Positions 1 through 10,369 of a stretch of DNA of 64,000 bases are shown here, piece by piece; within the stretch, counting starts at the first letter, position 1; each line of letters begins with the position of its first letter. The translations under genes and the position numbers were made by a program. Origin of the DNA: Macrocystis pyrifera (Eukaryota > Sar > Phaeophyceae > Laminariales > Laminariaceae); assembly GCA_031763025.1 (NCBI GenBank), contig JASSKH010000011.1, forward strand, positions 12,560,580 through 12,624,579. The letters are read 5' to 3'. Below the pieces are notes generated by a model. It searched no databases. It was given only the letters and a program-made list of their open reading frames with translations, and was not told the origin of the DNA.

Positions 1-165
1 TGGCCACGTCTTCGTCGGCGAAGTACGGAGTTGTTTCCCGAAGGAACTCCGGCCTCGGGCAGAAGTCGGCATCGAAGATAACGATAATCTCCCCAGAGGT
101 GCGGGCAAAGGCGTACCGAAGGTTTCCCGCTTTCTTGAGGTCTGGGCGGTTGTCCCTCCGAATGT
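1..165 (-). CDS. Cellulose-synthase-like GT2 glycosyltransferase, DxD exon (partial)
   Basis: Read on the minus strand, this stretch is open and encodes about 55 residues containing KKAGNLRYAF and then IIVIFDADFCP. That is the KAGN..yaf and FDADF (metal/UDP-sugar binding DxD) block of family 2 processive glycosyltransferases such as cellulose synthases. The exon starts at 165 after a clear acceptor (AATACAG). Joining it to the donor at 979 gives an uninterrupted MYGFK-YIRRDN reading frame, which fixes the splice. It runs off the left edge, so the QxxRW motif and C-terminal membrane helices are not in the window. The protein would act in the plasma membrane, polymerising a beta-glycan from nucleotide sugar. 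The GT2/CesA assignment is firm; which polymer it makes is not knowable here. Confidence 0.82.
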
Positions 166-979
166 CTGTATTGTTGCGTGCGTTCGATACAGGCGAGGAT
201 CGGGCGACAATCAGCAACATCGTCAACAACAACACCACCAACACGATCATACCAGCAACACCACCACCAACACAAACATCAACACCACAACTTCCACTAC
301 CGCAACCAATACCACGGTGTGTACGGGCAAGGTAATCGTGTTGGTGGCCGTCGTGTGTACGACGTGCAGTTACCTTCGAGTCACCCCACGGTAGGGGTTG
401 CACTTTTTGGGCGAAAGGTTCCTGGCTAATTGAGTTCCTTAAGTGAGGAACTACCAGTTAGAATGAAAAAAAATACTCGTATATTCGTTTTAGGACTAGC
501 GCATACAAGTGCCGGTCGGATGGCCCAAACGAATTTCTTCCAAGTATTGTATCAGGTGAGATATTGAGTTCCTAAAGTGAGGGACTCAGGAACGTCAGGT
601 GCATCCCTACTGTGGGATGGCTCCTTCCTTGGCCACACCTACTTCGACGAGTTCGAGTACGAGTACTGATGGTTTTGTACGTATTGTCGACAAGACAAGG
701 GTCAGCAAGTGCCGGTACCGTCCACCATCCACAAACGCACACAATTTGCTGATGGATAAAACTACCCTGCTGTGCGAGTACCCATAGTTTAGTTTACTTT
801 CCATGCGATTAGTTGTCATTTTGTTGCTGTTGTCCGCGTTCAGTCGGCTGAAAGCTAAACCCACAGCGTCAACGACACCCGCATCACAAAAAGCCACTGC
901 GGTGAATGTCTGATATCACCGAACATTGAACGGGGATCCTTCCACCCTTCTCTTTCCCCCGCCCCACCGAGAGACCTAC
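166..979 (-). other. Intron of the CesA-like gene
   Basis: The donor is GTAGGT at 979 and the acceptor is TACAG ending at 166, both on the minus strand, and joining them preserves frame. The 814-bp intron holds a CAACACCACC-type low-complexity stretch near 200-310 and no recognisable gene. Small ORFs inside it on either strand are taken as chance. Confidence 0.75.
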
Positions 980-1334
980 ATTTAAATCCGTACATCCTGG
1001 CGAGATGTTGAACCTCTTCTTTCCCTCCGTCGTCCAAAATGTACACCGTGACGTTCGGGTAGTCGAGGGCACTAACGTATTTCCAGGTATTGTCGAGAAG
1101 ATGCGTGGGTTCACCGCAAACGGGGAGGTAGACATCCACCGTCGGGAAGTAGCCGTCCTGTTGCGCCGTGCGAATCTTGTTGTCGTGGTCTTCTGGGTCG
1201 AAGTCGTCCCCCCACACCGCTACACCAAAATCTGCATATTAATGGTGGAACCGAACCCATGTCTTAAGCGCGAACATCTTAAGGTAATTGAGACGCGACC
1301 GGAAATTGACAGCGAATACCCCATACAACTCTGA
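980..1334 (-). CDS. Cellulose-synthase-like exon with first catalytic Asp block; one in-frame stop
   Basis: The minus-strand translation contains VAVWGDDFDPEDHDNK, then DVYLPVCGEP, LDYPNVTVYILDDGG and HLARMYGF. This is the N-terminal part of the GT2 domain, with the conserved DDG aspartates, as in cellulose synthases. Upstream in the same frame lies LYGVFAVNFRSRLNYLKMF, the cytoplasmic linker expected after the second membrane helix. A TAA at 1239-1241 interrupts the frame between VRFHH and YADFGV. A TATGCAG just after it (1238-1232) could be an acceptor, but I see no good donor close enough, so a nonsense mutation or sequence error is the simpler reading. The exon ends at the GTAGGT donor (979). 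The acceptor near 1334 (CTGTCAG) is less certain, and I could not make its phase match the preceding exon. Confidence 0.75.
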
Positions 1335-1946
1335 CAGTTGCCTTCTGTGTGTGCTGCCGTCGCTGCTAAGAGAGGAGATGCTAATGCATTTAGGTGTTTA
1401 CGTTGGATTGGAACATCGGAAGATCGATCAATGCACTTGTCACCTCTTCTTGGTTTGTCGGCGGAGGCAGTGGCAGTAGCGGCTATGAGGGGCCAAGTGC
1501 AACGTACCGCAACTACTCTTTTAAAATATGTACAGTCCCTGGGTAACAATCTACCATTACTTCTGTTTATGTGGTACTGGTGGCACCCAGATGCGTCGAG
1601 GGGCTCGAGGGGCTCGTTGTTTCGGTACGACAATGTATTAAAGGTAGTGTCAGTGATCGGTTGTGGCGCTTTGCACGCTACAGAAGCTGAAGAGCCAACG
1701 GTTGGGGTGAATGTCGGGGGAAGTGAACATGGAGGGTGGGAGGGGGAAGTGATGAACGCCCACGTCTTCCACCTTCATCACCTGCTGCTGTACTATTGCA
1801 TGACTTGTGAGACAAAAGTGGTGGGGTACACGGATGGGTCGTGGGATGATCGCTGTAGCTGGCTACGAATGTGTATGAATATATAAATAAATACCAGTCG
1901 CTGACGACACGTTGACCACCCCCGGCGGCGATCGCGAATGGCTTAC

Positions 1947-2107
1947 ATGAGAGCAGAAAAATATCCCATCAGAAATGAAGTCGGTATGCTGAACCAGTAG
2001 AAGTATGGCGCCGCCATCGTGAAGAGCCACATTCCTGTGGACAAACTGACGACTGAGAAGACGCCCATGGACACCAGAAAGCCCCTTCCAGTCTTGTGGT
2101 ACATAAC
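1947..2107 (-). CDS. CesA-like exon, transmembrane helices
   Basis: The minus-strand frame starting GTT ATG TAC encodes MYHKTGRGFLVSMGVFSVVS and then a very hydrophobic run (TGMWLFTMAAPYFYWF, IPTSFLMGYFSALM), that is two membrane helices. This fits the N-terminal helices that precede the GT2 domain in cellulose synthases. The acceptor (AAATAG) ends at 2108 and the donor (GTAAGC) starts at 1946. The 5' junction is phase 0 and joins well to the exon at 2295. The 3' junction leaves two bases, which does not fit the next exon as I read it, so either the next acceptor is misplaced or there is a 1-bp lesion. Confidence 0.62.
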
Positions 2108-2294
2108 CTATTTCGAAAAAGTTCGGGGTAAGAGCATTTAAAGGGGTACTCACTGCGTTAGAGAAACCACACACTACAGTGAGAAAATGTATCACTCTAT
2201 GAATAGGAACGGGAGATGGGGAAGAGGCAATATCCAGCGAAAACTGTTCGGGAGTAAGTGTGGGTTGGTAGTCCAAAGCTGATCGATTACCCAC

Positions 2295-2360
2295 CCAAAC
2301 TGCCAAAACGCCTTCCGACGTTACAATGGTTCTGGCAACGATCAGAAACATAGATAGGCC
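2295..2360 (-). CDS. CesA-like exon, upstream transmembrane helix (start uncertain)
   Basis: The minus strand reads MFLIVARTIVTSEGVLAVW, a membrane helix, followed by a GTGGGT donor at 2294. Joining to 2107 gives AVW-VMYHKTG in phase 0. The 5' boundary of this exon is not resolved; an initiator and any earlier exons (2360-2500) cannot be assigned with confidence. Confidence 0.4.
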
Positions 2361-2849
2361 ATGCGTCCGTGGAGAGAGGCAGTTGCAGCAAACAAAACAT
2401 ATCGGCGTGTTTTAAGTCGGGGACGGGTTTCTCCACGACTGTCGTTATTACCAAGCCGGGTATTGAAGACATCCTGACAACGCTAGGCGCCGACGACAAC
2501 CACTTAATTCAGCATGTTTAGACGGAACTGCGAAGCTTATATCCCTCGTTGGAAAGGTGTTTGCCGAGGATCTCTGTCTCTCCCACCTCAGGGGAGTACG
2601 ATCAACACACTTCATCCCTAAAACGTAAAATGTATATCTTCGGTACTACAGCTGTTTTTCGTTCGGAAACTTTCGATGTCGATCTTCCTGGCTTTGTCAA
2701 CATGAACGTTCATCGGGAAGAATACTTTCTCTGTGTCAGGATTGTTGTTATCGGAGTGTGTTTCTCGCAGAATTTCCACATTCGCAATGTTTGGGAAACC
2801 TGTATCAATTCTGCCACACTTTGCGAATTCCAACTAACGGAAAATGACC
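2361..2849. other. No recognisable gene
   Basis: Contains the likely 5' side of the CesA-like gene and unassigned sequence. Short ORFs occur on both strands but none has a recognisable motif. No TATA box or other promoter element could be picked out with confidence. Confidence 0.4.
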
Positions 2850-3312
2850 TGTTGACTGTACTCAGGAACACGACCCATAAGATACATCGTAGATATTTCA
2901 TGCTGAAAAGGGATTCTGGTAGTAGGGTATTGAGATATAGGGGTAATATGTACCCACCAATGCCGCTCGTTAAATGTAGCGCCATATGAGGCGAATCGAC
3001 TCGACAACTCGGATGAGATATAAGAAGAGTTTCGTGTTGCGGTCTGGAGTTTAACCACGCGTTCCCGTGACAGCTGCGTCTATACCTTTAGAGATGAATC
3101 AACACACCAGCGAAAGCCGGTGATTTTCTACTGGCAAGCGTAGCCAAGGCCAACCGAGAGTGGTGGGAATCTGCTTCCAGCATGTCTATTCTTATGGATG
3201 ACGCGCTTTGTGGTAGTCAGAGAGCCAGCGTGTGGATAGAGCAGAAGAGATTGAGGCCCTGGAAAAAGCACGTGAGAAGAGGAGATGCCACACCAGACGC
3301 AACAGCGATCCC
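2850..3312 (+). mobile_element. LTR-element fragment: 5' LTR plus start of internal region
   Basis: 2850-3104 (255 bp) begins TGTTGACTGTACTCAG and ends GAATCAACA. It matches the two LTRs of the element at 10,370-12,931 along its length. The following ~200 bp (3105-3312) match the start of that element's internal region, including an open frame with KAGDFLLASVAKANREWWES and MSILMDDAL. The similarity stops near 3312, where LINE reverse-transcriptase sequence begins, so this copy lost its 3' part or was broken by the LINE. Confidence 0.72.
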
Positions 3313-4501
3313 ACGTCGTACTAGTACATTTCAGCAAAGACGGACCCATTGTCAGGGATTTGGTTCGAATGAATGTTGACGGAGTAGTTGGACGAGAGGA
3401 GCAACAGCCGTTGGCAGGCGTGCGACGAGCTGTACTGGGCATGCTGTATGCCGATGCCGCACGAATTGTCTCGACGTCGGCTGAAGGGCTCGCGAGAACA
3501 ATGACAGTCGTCGTGACTGTCGGCGAAGCTGCAGGCCTCACGGTATCGGAAACGAGGACGCTCTCCGAGCACCCGACCAGCCAACCTTTGCCCCACCGCT
3601 CGTCATCGAAGCAGCAGGCCAGAGATATAAACAGACGGCCCAGATATTATACCGAGGCGGCATCTTCCACGAAAACGCTGACGCCTCGTGCGAAATCGAC
3701 CCACGGATCCGTCTCATGCGGGCATGCCTCAAACGGTTCGGCCCAGAGTTGTATGATACGACGACCGCTCCGCTTAGCCAGAAGTTTCGAATGCTGAAGG
3801 CCGAGGTGATTGAGACGCTGCTGCACGGATGTGTGACGTGAATCCTTCGATCGGAACACTTTGCCAAGCCTAGAACGGTTCCCCACCGAGTCATCTTGTG
3901 ATTCATTGGCTTCCAGCGCCGCCTCTGCGCTAACCACGCCACCCTCTTGTACGCGAAGGCCCTCAAGATGACACGTTGCGAGGGCATCGAAACGACCATC
4001 CGTCAACGGCGGCACTTTTTCGCGGGGACCGTGGCACCGCAGAGCAAGGAGCAAGTACCTAGTCGGGCAATGTTCGGGACGATGGCTGACGGGGAAAACG
4101 CAAGACCTGGCGGACTGTCGAAGGCTTGGCATCGATGCATAGTCAAAGACCTTGTGGAGTTCCGAGTCACCCCTCGGTGTTTGAAGTTGACACCGCGCTG
4201 TGGTCCGCTGCAGCTAAAAAGGCCCGGGATTTGGGAACCGGGGGTCCTTGAAGCAGTCGAACGGTTCGTGGTGACGTGGCACGCGGGTGAGGCACAGGTC
4301 ACTAGACAGCGTCGCCAATCCGCCGTAAATAGTTCCCAAGGGAATGGGGGGAGGGGGGGCACCAAGAGGATAGAAAGGAAACTTAACCAAGGGAATGCGG
4401 GAAGGGGGTGGAACAGGGCGAGTAGACGCGAAACCGCTGTGGACGAAAGGAGGAGAGAGGAGATGGCAGACACGGTAGCAAGGCACGAGGCCGACTATTA
4501 A
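3285..4501 (+). pseudogene. LINE family-1 reverse transcriptase, C-terminal half (copy A)
   Basis: Three frames together follow a non-LTR RT. 3285-3560 gives VRRAVLGMLYADAARIVS, the palm motif with YADD changed to YADA (second Asp lost). 3600-3840 gives RIRLMRACLKRFGPELYD and LKAEVIETLL, the thumb-like region. 3947-4501 gives YAKALKMTRCEGIETTIR, FGTMADGENARPGG and a tail ending with DERR...DTVARHEADY. The same C-terminal tail recurs at 17.4-18.3, 20.1-20.6, 24.8-25.06/30.98 and 33.0-33.6 kb. At least two frameshifts and the YADA change make this copy dead. No endonuclease domain is present, so it is 5'-truncated. Confidence 0.82.
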
Positions 4502-4974
4502 GTACCACATGTCTGTTCCACCCGTGCTGCTAACTGCTGCAACTGGTTCGAAGTTGGTTTTCCTTTGTCTTCTTTTCATTTTGGGCTTGATCCTCCTTGA
4601 TTTTGTTTTTCTTGCTTTGTCTTTCTTGCTTCTTATCCTTACGAAAAGAGTCGTGCGGCGTGGGTGGATGATGGGCCTGCTTTGCTCGTTCCGTATTGTC
4701 CAACGCATCCTCTCCGGGTGTGGGGTATAGTTGACGAACGCAGGACGGAGACGGTAGACAGGGTAGCAAGGTACCAGACCGCCTAGTTGAGAGAACCTGG
4801 CTATGCTAATCGTACCACAAACTGCTGCGGCTGCGTGAAAGGGCGACTTCGTTTTCGGCTTGCTCGTTATTTCCCTTGGTTCTCAGTTACTACGTACGTA
4901 GCATGTAGTGATGTTTCTTCAGCTCGATCATTTTTTCAGTCACTGCCACATCTCCTGAGGGACGCACGACATAC
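4502..4974 (+). repeat. LINE family-1 3' untranslated tail (copy A)
   Basis: After the stop comes a T-rich tail. The sequence GACAGGGTAGCAAGGTACC, which also encodes the last residues of the ORF, occurs again at about 4757, so the tail carries its own copy of the ORF end. The segment from there to GCACGACAT (about 4970) is shared with copies at 19.6-20.1 kb (minus) and 31.05-31.7 kb (plus). Confidence 0.65.
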
Positions 4975-5168
4975 AAATACAACTATAATTACGATTTTTG
5001 AGGTCGTCGTCACTTGCTAGCTCTTGGCAGACAGACCGACTGATAGACAGCTCTTCGCAAACAGCCCTTCTTCTTTGAAACAGCCGAACAGCCAAACAGC
5101 CAAACAACCTTTCTTCTTTCTTCTTCGCAAAACTGCAACCAATAGACAGCTCTTCGCACAACGCCTAG

Positions 5169-5582
5169 AAGAAGAGGCGTCTCGCCTTCGACGAACGGCA
5201 TCTAGATGCAGCTGTAGGCGGCCAAGCTGCTGTCGGTGGCGAACCTGCTGGTGCTGCAACCCCCGCCTCTCCCTTCTCCACGCCCCTTAAGCTCACCTCC
5301 CCCTCGTCGAGAGGCGCGTGGTCCTCGCCCTCTGGTAAGAGAGCGGCAACGACAAAGACCGAGCTGGTGCCGACTGTTGTTTGCGACCGGTGCACGGACC
5401 AGCACTGACTTACTTGCCCAAGAACTCCGCGCCTGGTGGCAAAAACGTGGCCTTCGCCACCTGCGAAGATCTCATGTGCGATGGTGGCGGGATCATCCTG
5501 TATTGGGCAACCAACTGCGAGTTCTGTGCTCGCCCGATCAAGGAAGGGACTGTCTCGTACTTCCTCGAGACTGCTGACAGTG
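5169..5582 (+). pseudogene. Zinc-finger exon of the duplicated gene (arm 1)
   Basis: The frame opens after an acceptor-like GCCTAG and encodes a Pro/Ser/Ala-rich leader, then VVCDRCTDQH, a TGA, and in a shifted frame KNVAFATCEDLMC and NCEFCARPIKEGTVSY. It ends at a GTGAGT donor (5583). The CxxC, CxxxxC and CxxC pairs suggest a zinc-binding module. Arm 2 lacks the TGA and instead reads CTDQHLVKNSAPGG, so this copy carries a small insertion near 5406 that breaks the frame, whereas arm 2 breaks elsewhere. The arms therefore decayed independently. The exact zinc-finger family is not identified; LIM- and PARP-type fingers have similar spacing. Confidence 0.6.
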
Positions 5583-6957
5583 GTGAGTGTCTTGGGTCTA
5601 TTGTCGAATGCTGTCTGTTGCCAGTACGTTTTTTGGGGGTTTTCAATTGCCTTTTTGCATACAAACCTACCTCAAAGCGTTTATTTTTATTTTTTGGACT
5701 CATCCATGCTCGTTCTTTCCCCTTCGTGCGTTGCGTCGGCTCCTCTTACACAGTGCACGCGAACGCGCACATGCACAACTGTTTGCGGGACGTGAACGAA
5801 GGAACGGAGGATTCAGCTGTCGCCGTCACCGCTGCACCGAACGATGTGAGTGCTGCTGCTACTGTGGTGCATTTTCGGTGCACACGATTTCTGTGTGTAC
5901 ATGTTTTGGTGACCCTACGTACCCCCTTTGCTCGTTTTCGGCTGCTGCTGCTGCTGTCAGCACCACGCCATGAGTGCTGCTGCTGTGCACCTGCTGCTCC
6001 TGTGCACTTGCTGCTGCTGTGCACTTGCTGCTGCTGTAGTGCTGCTGCGTTGTTGCCGTGCATCATGCTGGAAGTGTACATATTTTCGGACCGTCAATAA
6101 AATTCCGTAGGTTTCGCGATGGCGGCATACTAGGGTACATCATGCTTTTTTTCTTCCATGTTTTCATATCGTTGCTATGCTGCTGCTGCTGCTGCCAACG
6201 CTGCTGCTGCCAACGCTGCGGCGATTCATTGCAGCTTCTGCTGCTGCTAATGCTGTAGCTGCTTCTGCTGCTAATGCTGCCGCAGTATCGACTGAATGTT
6301 CGTATGTACTCGGATTATTGTTTTTATTGGTCGTTTTTGTACCCAAATGGTTCTTTGGATACGTGAAAAATATTTTTGTCGTTTTGCTCCTGCATTTTGC
6401 GTACGTACTGCTTTTTCTCGTTTTTGGCTTGATTTTTTTTCCTATCGTTGCTATGCTGCTGCTTGCTGCTGCTGTGGTGCTGCTGCGTTGTTGCCGTACA
6501 TCATGCTGCACTTGCGTGTGTACATATTTCTGTATCGTCACTGAATTTCCGTAGGTTTTGCGATCGCGGCATACCAGGGTACATAGTAGTGTTCTTCTTC
6601 CTTATTTTCATATCGTTGCTATGTTGCTGCTGCCAACGCGGATTATTGTTTTGTTGGCCGTTTTTGTACCCAAATGTTTTTTTTTATACGTAAAAAAAAT
6701 ATTTTGGTCGTTTTGCTCCTGCATTTTGCGTACGAACTACTTTTTCTCGTATTTAGCTTGGTTCTTTTCGTATTATTGTTGCTATGCTGCTGCTGCGTTG
6801 TTGCCGTACAGCATGCGGGGGTGGGTCTATCTATAGTGAGGTACCAAAAATACTTTTCGGACGGACTCGGGGTACATACTTTTTTTCTTCCTTCTATTAA
6901 TATCGTTGGTATGCTGCTGCTGCTGCTGCCAACGCTGTGGCGATCCGTTGCTTCTTC

Positions 6958-7008
<51 letters not shown>

Positions 7009-8194
7009 AGTGGTGCCGCAATTTCACTGAATGTTCGTACGTACTCGGATAATTGTGTTTCTTGGTCGTTTTGTCGTTTTGTGGCGCTGCTGCGTTGTTC
7101 CCGTACACATCATGCTGGACATGATTTGTGTGCCTATTACACTTACTTGTGCGTGTGTATATATTTCTGTATCGTCAACGATTTTTTTTGTGGTGTTGCT
7201 GCGTTGTTGCCGTATATCATGCTGGACGTGATTTGTGTGTGTATTACTACACTCGTGTGTGTACATATTTCTGTATCGTCAATAATTACCGTACGTTTTG
7301 CGATTGCGGCAGACCAGGGTACATAGTTTTTTCTTCCTTCTTTGCATATCGTTGCTATGCTGCTGCTGCTGCAGCCAACGTTGCGGCGATCCGTTGCTGC
7401 TGCTGCTGCTGCTGCTAATGCTATTACGGGGGTCCATAGTTAATAGGACCTATGGTATACATAAAAACCTATATATTTACGTATTTTTACTAACAAAATT
7501 TGGTCCCGTTAACTATGGACCCCCGTAATAATAATGCTGCCGCAATATTCACTGGATGTTCGCATGTACTCGGATTATTGTTTTTCTTGATCGTTTTTGT
7601 ACCTAAATGGTCGTTTGGGTACCTGGAAAAAATATTTTGGTCATTTTGCTGCTGCATTTTGCGTACGTGCTGCTTTTTTCTCGTTTTGGGCGTCGTTCTT
7701 TCCATATAGCTGCCACGCTGCTGTGGTACTTTGTTTCTTCTTTTTCATCATATCTTCGCTACGCCGCTACTGCTGCCAACGCTGCGGCGATCCATTGCTG
7801 CTTCTGCTGCTGCTAATGTTTCTAATGCTGCCGCAACCACTGCTCGAGGCCGTTGCGGCTGCTGCTGCTGCTGCTGATACTGCTAACGCTGGCTCAATAT
7901 CCACTGATTGTTCTTATGTATTCGGATTACTGTTTTTCTTGGTCGTTTTTGCACCCACATGGTCGTTTTGGTACGTTACAAAAATATTTTGGCCGTTTTC
8001 CTGCTGCGTTTTACGCATGTACTTGCTGCTTCTGCTGCTGCTGCTGCCGTCGTATAGCAAGCGATTACGTACTGCGGTTGTGCCGCTGTAGAGCAGTACA
8101 AATAATGAACTCTGCCCCCCCCCCCCCCCCCCCCCTTCCCCCTTCCCCCCCCTTCCCCGCCATTTCCTGCACGCCACTCCCGCCCCGCGCACCC
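5583..8194 (+). repeat. CTG-rich intron with ~300-450-bp tandem units
   Basis: This sequence between the two zinc-finger exons is packed with CTG runs (the longest at about 6960-7010). Landmarks recur in order: GGCATACCAGGGTACAT at about 6122, 6570 and 7310 and a weaker copy near 6865, each followed by CATATCGTTGCTATG, a CTG block, TACTCGGATTATTG and a TTGCGTACG block. A pure C run lies at about 8105-8135, just before the next exon. Long frames here (Leu/Cys/Ala-rich) come from the triplet repeats and are not coding. Confidence 0.7.
7422..7530. mobile_element. MITE copy 1 (TA-flanked, palindromic ends)
   Basis: TA-TTACGGGGGTCCATAG...CTATGGACCCCCGTAA-TA, 109 bp including both TAs. The outer ~27 bp are perfect or near-perfect inverted repeats and the core is AT-rich. 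It sits in the intron of arm 1 and is missing from the matching place in arm 2 (about 37,460), so it arrived after the duplication. No coding capacity. Confidence 0.85.
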
Positions 8195-8838
8195 TGTTTA
8201 CTTCGACCAGGTCGGTGGCAAGTGCCTCAACTGCCGCCTGACGGACTCCACCATCAAAGACGGAGACATCATCATCAAGCGCAAGAAGACTCCCTTCCAT
8301 TTCGCCTGCTCCAGGGCTTCGCGGAATTCCGAAGCAGGACGCCAGGCAGATTGTCTCCATCCAGGACGAATGAGAGGCAACAAATTGTTCCCACATTTCC
8401 CAAAATCACGATTATTTCTCCCCACACATACCCAACGGGTTCAACAGCGGACAGATCCACATTCTGGGCCTCCCGCCTCGTTACTACAGCAGCCTGGAAG
8501 ACTATTTACATATCATGTCTCATCCAAACTCCTATGGTGGCTAAATCGAAATCGCGGCCGCCCAGCGACTATACAACATTTCCATAACCGTTGTCGTTGC
8601 CGGCACTGCTGCTTTCCCCTCTGTCCCGAACCTTCCTTGAAACAACAGCCTGTATGTTGTATATCATCCACATGCCAGCACTACTCCACTCTCTCCCCGC
8701 ACTGATGAAAGATGTTATCCTTATTATTAGACGAATGCCATTCTTACTCTTGCGTCACCCGATCTTACGTTTCACATTACCATTCACAAATAAACGCGAT
8801 TATTACATCCTTCACCGTTTCTTACACAAATACATTTA
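8195..8838 (+). pseudogene. Second zinc-finger plus OTU-like exon of the duplicated gene (arm 1)
   Basis: The frame from 8195 reads VYFDQVGGKCLNCRLTDS, then DGDIIIKRKKTPFHFAC, a CxxC...HxxxC finger. In a shifted frame follows ISQNHDYFSPHISNGFN, then LEDYLHIMSHPNSYGG, a stop, and IEIAAAQRLYNISITVVV. The last block resembles OTU cysteine-protease domains (YL..MS.p..wGG.iEl.Ala.ly...I.V). Near the end TNKRDYYILH occupies the place of the OTU HY motif but has Asp for His. The catalytic DGxC block is not seen. The stop and frame changes show this copy is dead. The OTU assignment is by eye and moderate. Confidence 0.5.
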
Positions 8839-9018
8839 GTTTGGTTGGCTTTGGGTATTGCCCCAATTGCAATATAACTGCAATTGGCGTCATAACATTT
8901 AGTTTGGTTGGCTTTGGGCTATTACCCCAATTGCAATATAACTGCAATTGGCGTCAAAGCCCAAAGCCAACCAAAACTGCAATTGGCGTCATAGCCCAAA
9001 GCCAACCAAACTAAATGT
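8838..9018. repeat. Inverted-repeat cluster at the end of arm 1
   Basis: TTTAGTTTGGTTGGCTTTGG occurs twice forward (about 8837, 8899), and CCAAAGCCAACCAAA-type sequence occurs twice in reverse (about 8959, 8998). Between them CCAATTGCAATATAACTGCAATTGG is repeated (given here only as a position: about 8872 and 8932), itself a palindrome. Arm 2 has only one simplified block at 34,370-34,415. This looks like a small foldback element or a nested palindromic insertion. Confidence 0.6.
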
Positions 9019-9068
9019 GTTTGTACAAGAAACGACGGAATACCCACTTCGAAGGAAAGCCTTGTATA

Positions 9069-10255
9069 TATATAATTTTTATTACTTGGTACCAAATGAA
9101 CTTTTTTTCCGGAATAGTTTGCTTTTCTCGTCCGGCCGCGGGTCTTCTTTCGACCTCTGCACTGCGTGTCACCCCGAGAGCCCCCGTGTACACCACGGCA
9201 CAAATGCGAGTCCCGGTCGAGGTCCGTGGCGCGTGCTCTGGGCCTCCGAAGCCGAAAATTCTGGCAAATAACTACGGGGAGTCATTCCGACCCGCTGGAG
9301 CCAGACAGGGTAATGGAGACTCCACAAGTTTCAAGTTTTTTGTCTGCAGCAGCTTTTGCTGGCAGGTGCTGTATCATGTCAGACCACACCGTCCTTCGAG
9401 CTCTCTACAGAGGGAGCCACAGCAGCGCCACAGTCGCTCGTCAAGCTCTGCCTCTTGTGACCGCCACGGATAGCGCATTTTTATGTGTGTGCGTGCCTGG
9501 GCCGTGACTCTCCTGTCGACCTAGGTACGAGTAGGAACGAACACACTTACATGATTTCGAGAAATGTGCATTTATTGGATGCTTCTCGGAGGCAGGACGA
9601 CGATTCGTACGAACTACTCGTACTTCCTCCTTAGTTCAAAAGGAACGCGCAGCCACGGTGTGTACTACAACAACAGCAGCAGAAGTACAACAACAGTGTT
9701 CATATAGTATTTGTGTGCAGTGCTCACCAAGAAACAACAGCAGTACATTTTTAAAATACAGCACACGTCGTCGATCCTCGTCCTGCCACACAGCAACGTA
9801 GAGTAGTACTCGGAGTACGAGTAAACAGGGATCACTGACCGTGATGCTGCTGCCCCCAATTTCAACTTGCGACACCCCCGGGATTTCAAGTCAACGAGTT
9901 CTCGCGTCCCACTGCGGGGCGGCGTGCACAGTACGATGCAAGGGTTTGCCTCGGCTGATTCTACTGTGCCAATAGCAGTAGATACCCCCAACCGTATATA
10001 ATACCTAACCTGTACATTTACAAAATCATTAGTATTCGAAGTAGAATATCTGCTAGTAGTTTGTAGCGTGCATGCTGCTTCTACTTTTACTGCAGTACAT
10101 CTATCTACCTAGTAGTGGTAGCGGTGTCCAATAAGAGTAACAGTATAGTGGGCACGCCCCCAACTCATGGTACCACTTGCATGCTACATCGCCGTGGTAC
10201 GGTAGCTTTAGTTTTTTGGAGCAGCAGTAGTAGGTACAATAGTGTACTAGAGTTA
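9069..10255. other. No recognisable gene
   Basis: AT-neutral sequence with several short ORFs on both strands. Frames at 9166-9507 (+) and 9665-9991 (-) have no motif I recognise. CAGCAGTAGTAC-like short motifs recur near 9670 and 10,210. No RNA gene seen. Confidence 0.4.
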
Positions 10256-10363
10256 TATTACGGGGGTCCATAGTTAATAGGACCTATGGTACACATAAAA
10301 CCTATATGTTCCCCTATTTTTACCAACAATAGTTGGTCCTATTTACTATGGTCCCCCTTTATA
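10256..10363. mobile_element. MITE copy 2
   Basis: Left end TATTACGGGGGTCCATAG; right end CTATGGTCCCCC followed by a mutated TTTATA in place of CGTAATA. Core ACCTATATGTTCCCCTATTT matches the family. It lies 6 bp before the 5' LTR of the next element. Confidence 0.8.
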
Positions 10364-10369
10364 TTGGCC

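Larger units (their letters stand above)
4975..9068 (+). repeat. Arm 1 of a large inverted duplication
   Basis: Starts at AAATACAACTATAATTACG and ends at GGAAAGCCTTGTAT. The reverse complement of 34,319-38,930 follows the same order: leader, zinc-finger exon, CTG-rich intron with a C-run, second zinc-finger/OTU-like exon, and terminal block with CCAAAGCCAACCAAACTAAA. The two arms are 25 kb apart and inverted. They differ by indels in the intron, a MITE here (7422-7530) and a TRIM in the other arm. The ends show no obvious terminal inverted repeats, so whether this is a mobile element inserted twice or a segmental duplication is open. Confidence 0.85.

Noticed and set aside
1338-1886. 182-residue plus-strand frame opposite the CesA-like gene
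   Set aside because: Overlaps the intron between CesA-like exons on the other strand; no motif.
7422-7530. Target duplication of 6-7 bp (TAATGCT) for the MITE
   Set aside because: The flank is a variable GCT/AAT triplet repeat; the other copies consistently show only TA on both sides.
5928-8091. Cys/Leu/Ala-rich frames that look like membrane or Cys-rich proteins
   Set aside because: They are produced by CTG/TGC/GCT triplet runs in all three frames of an intron.
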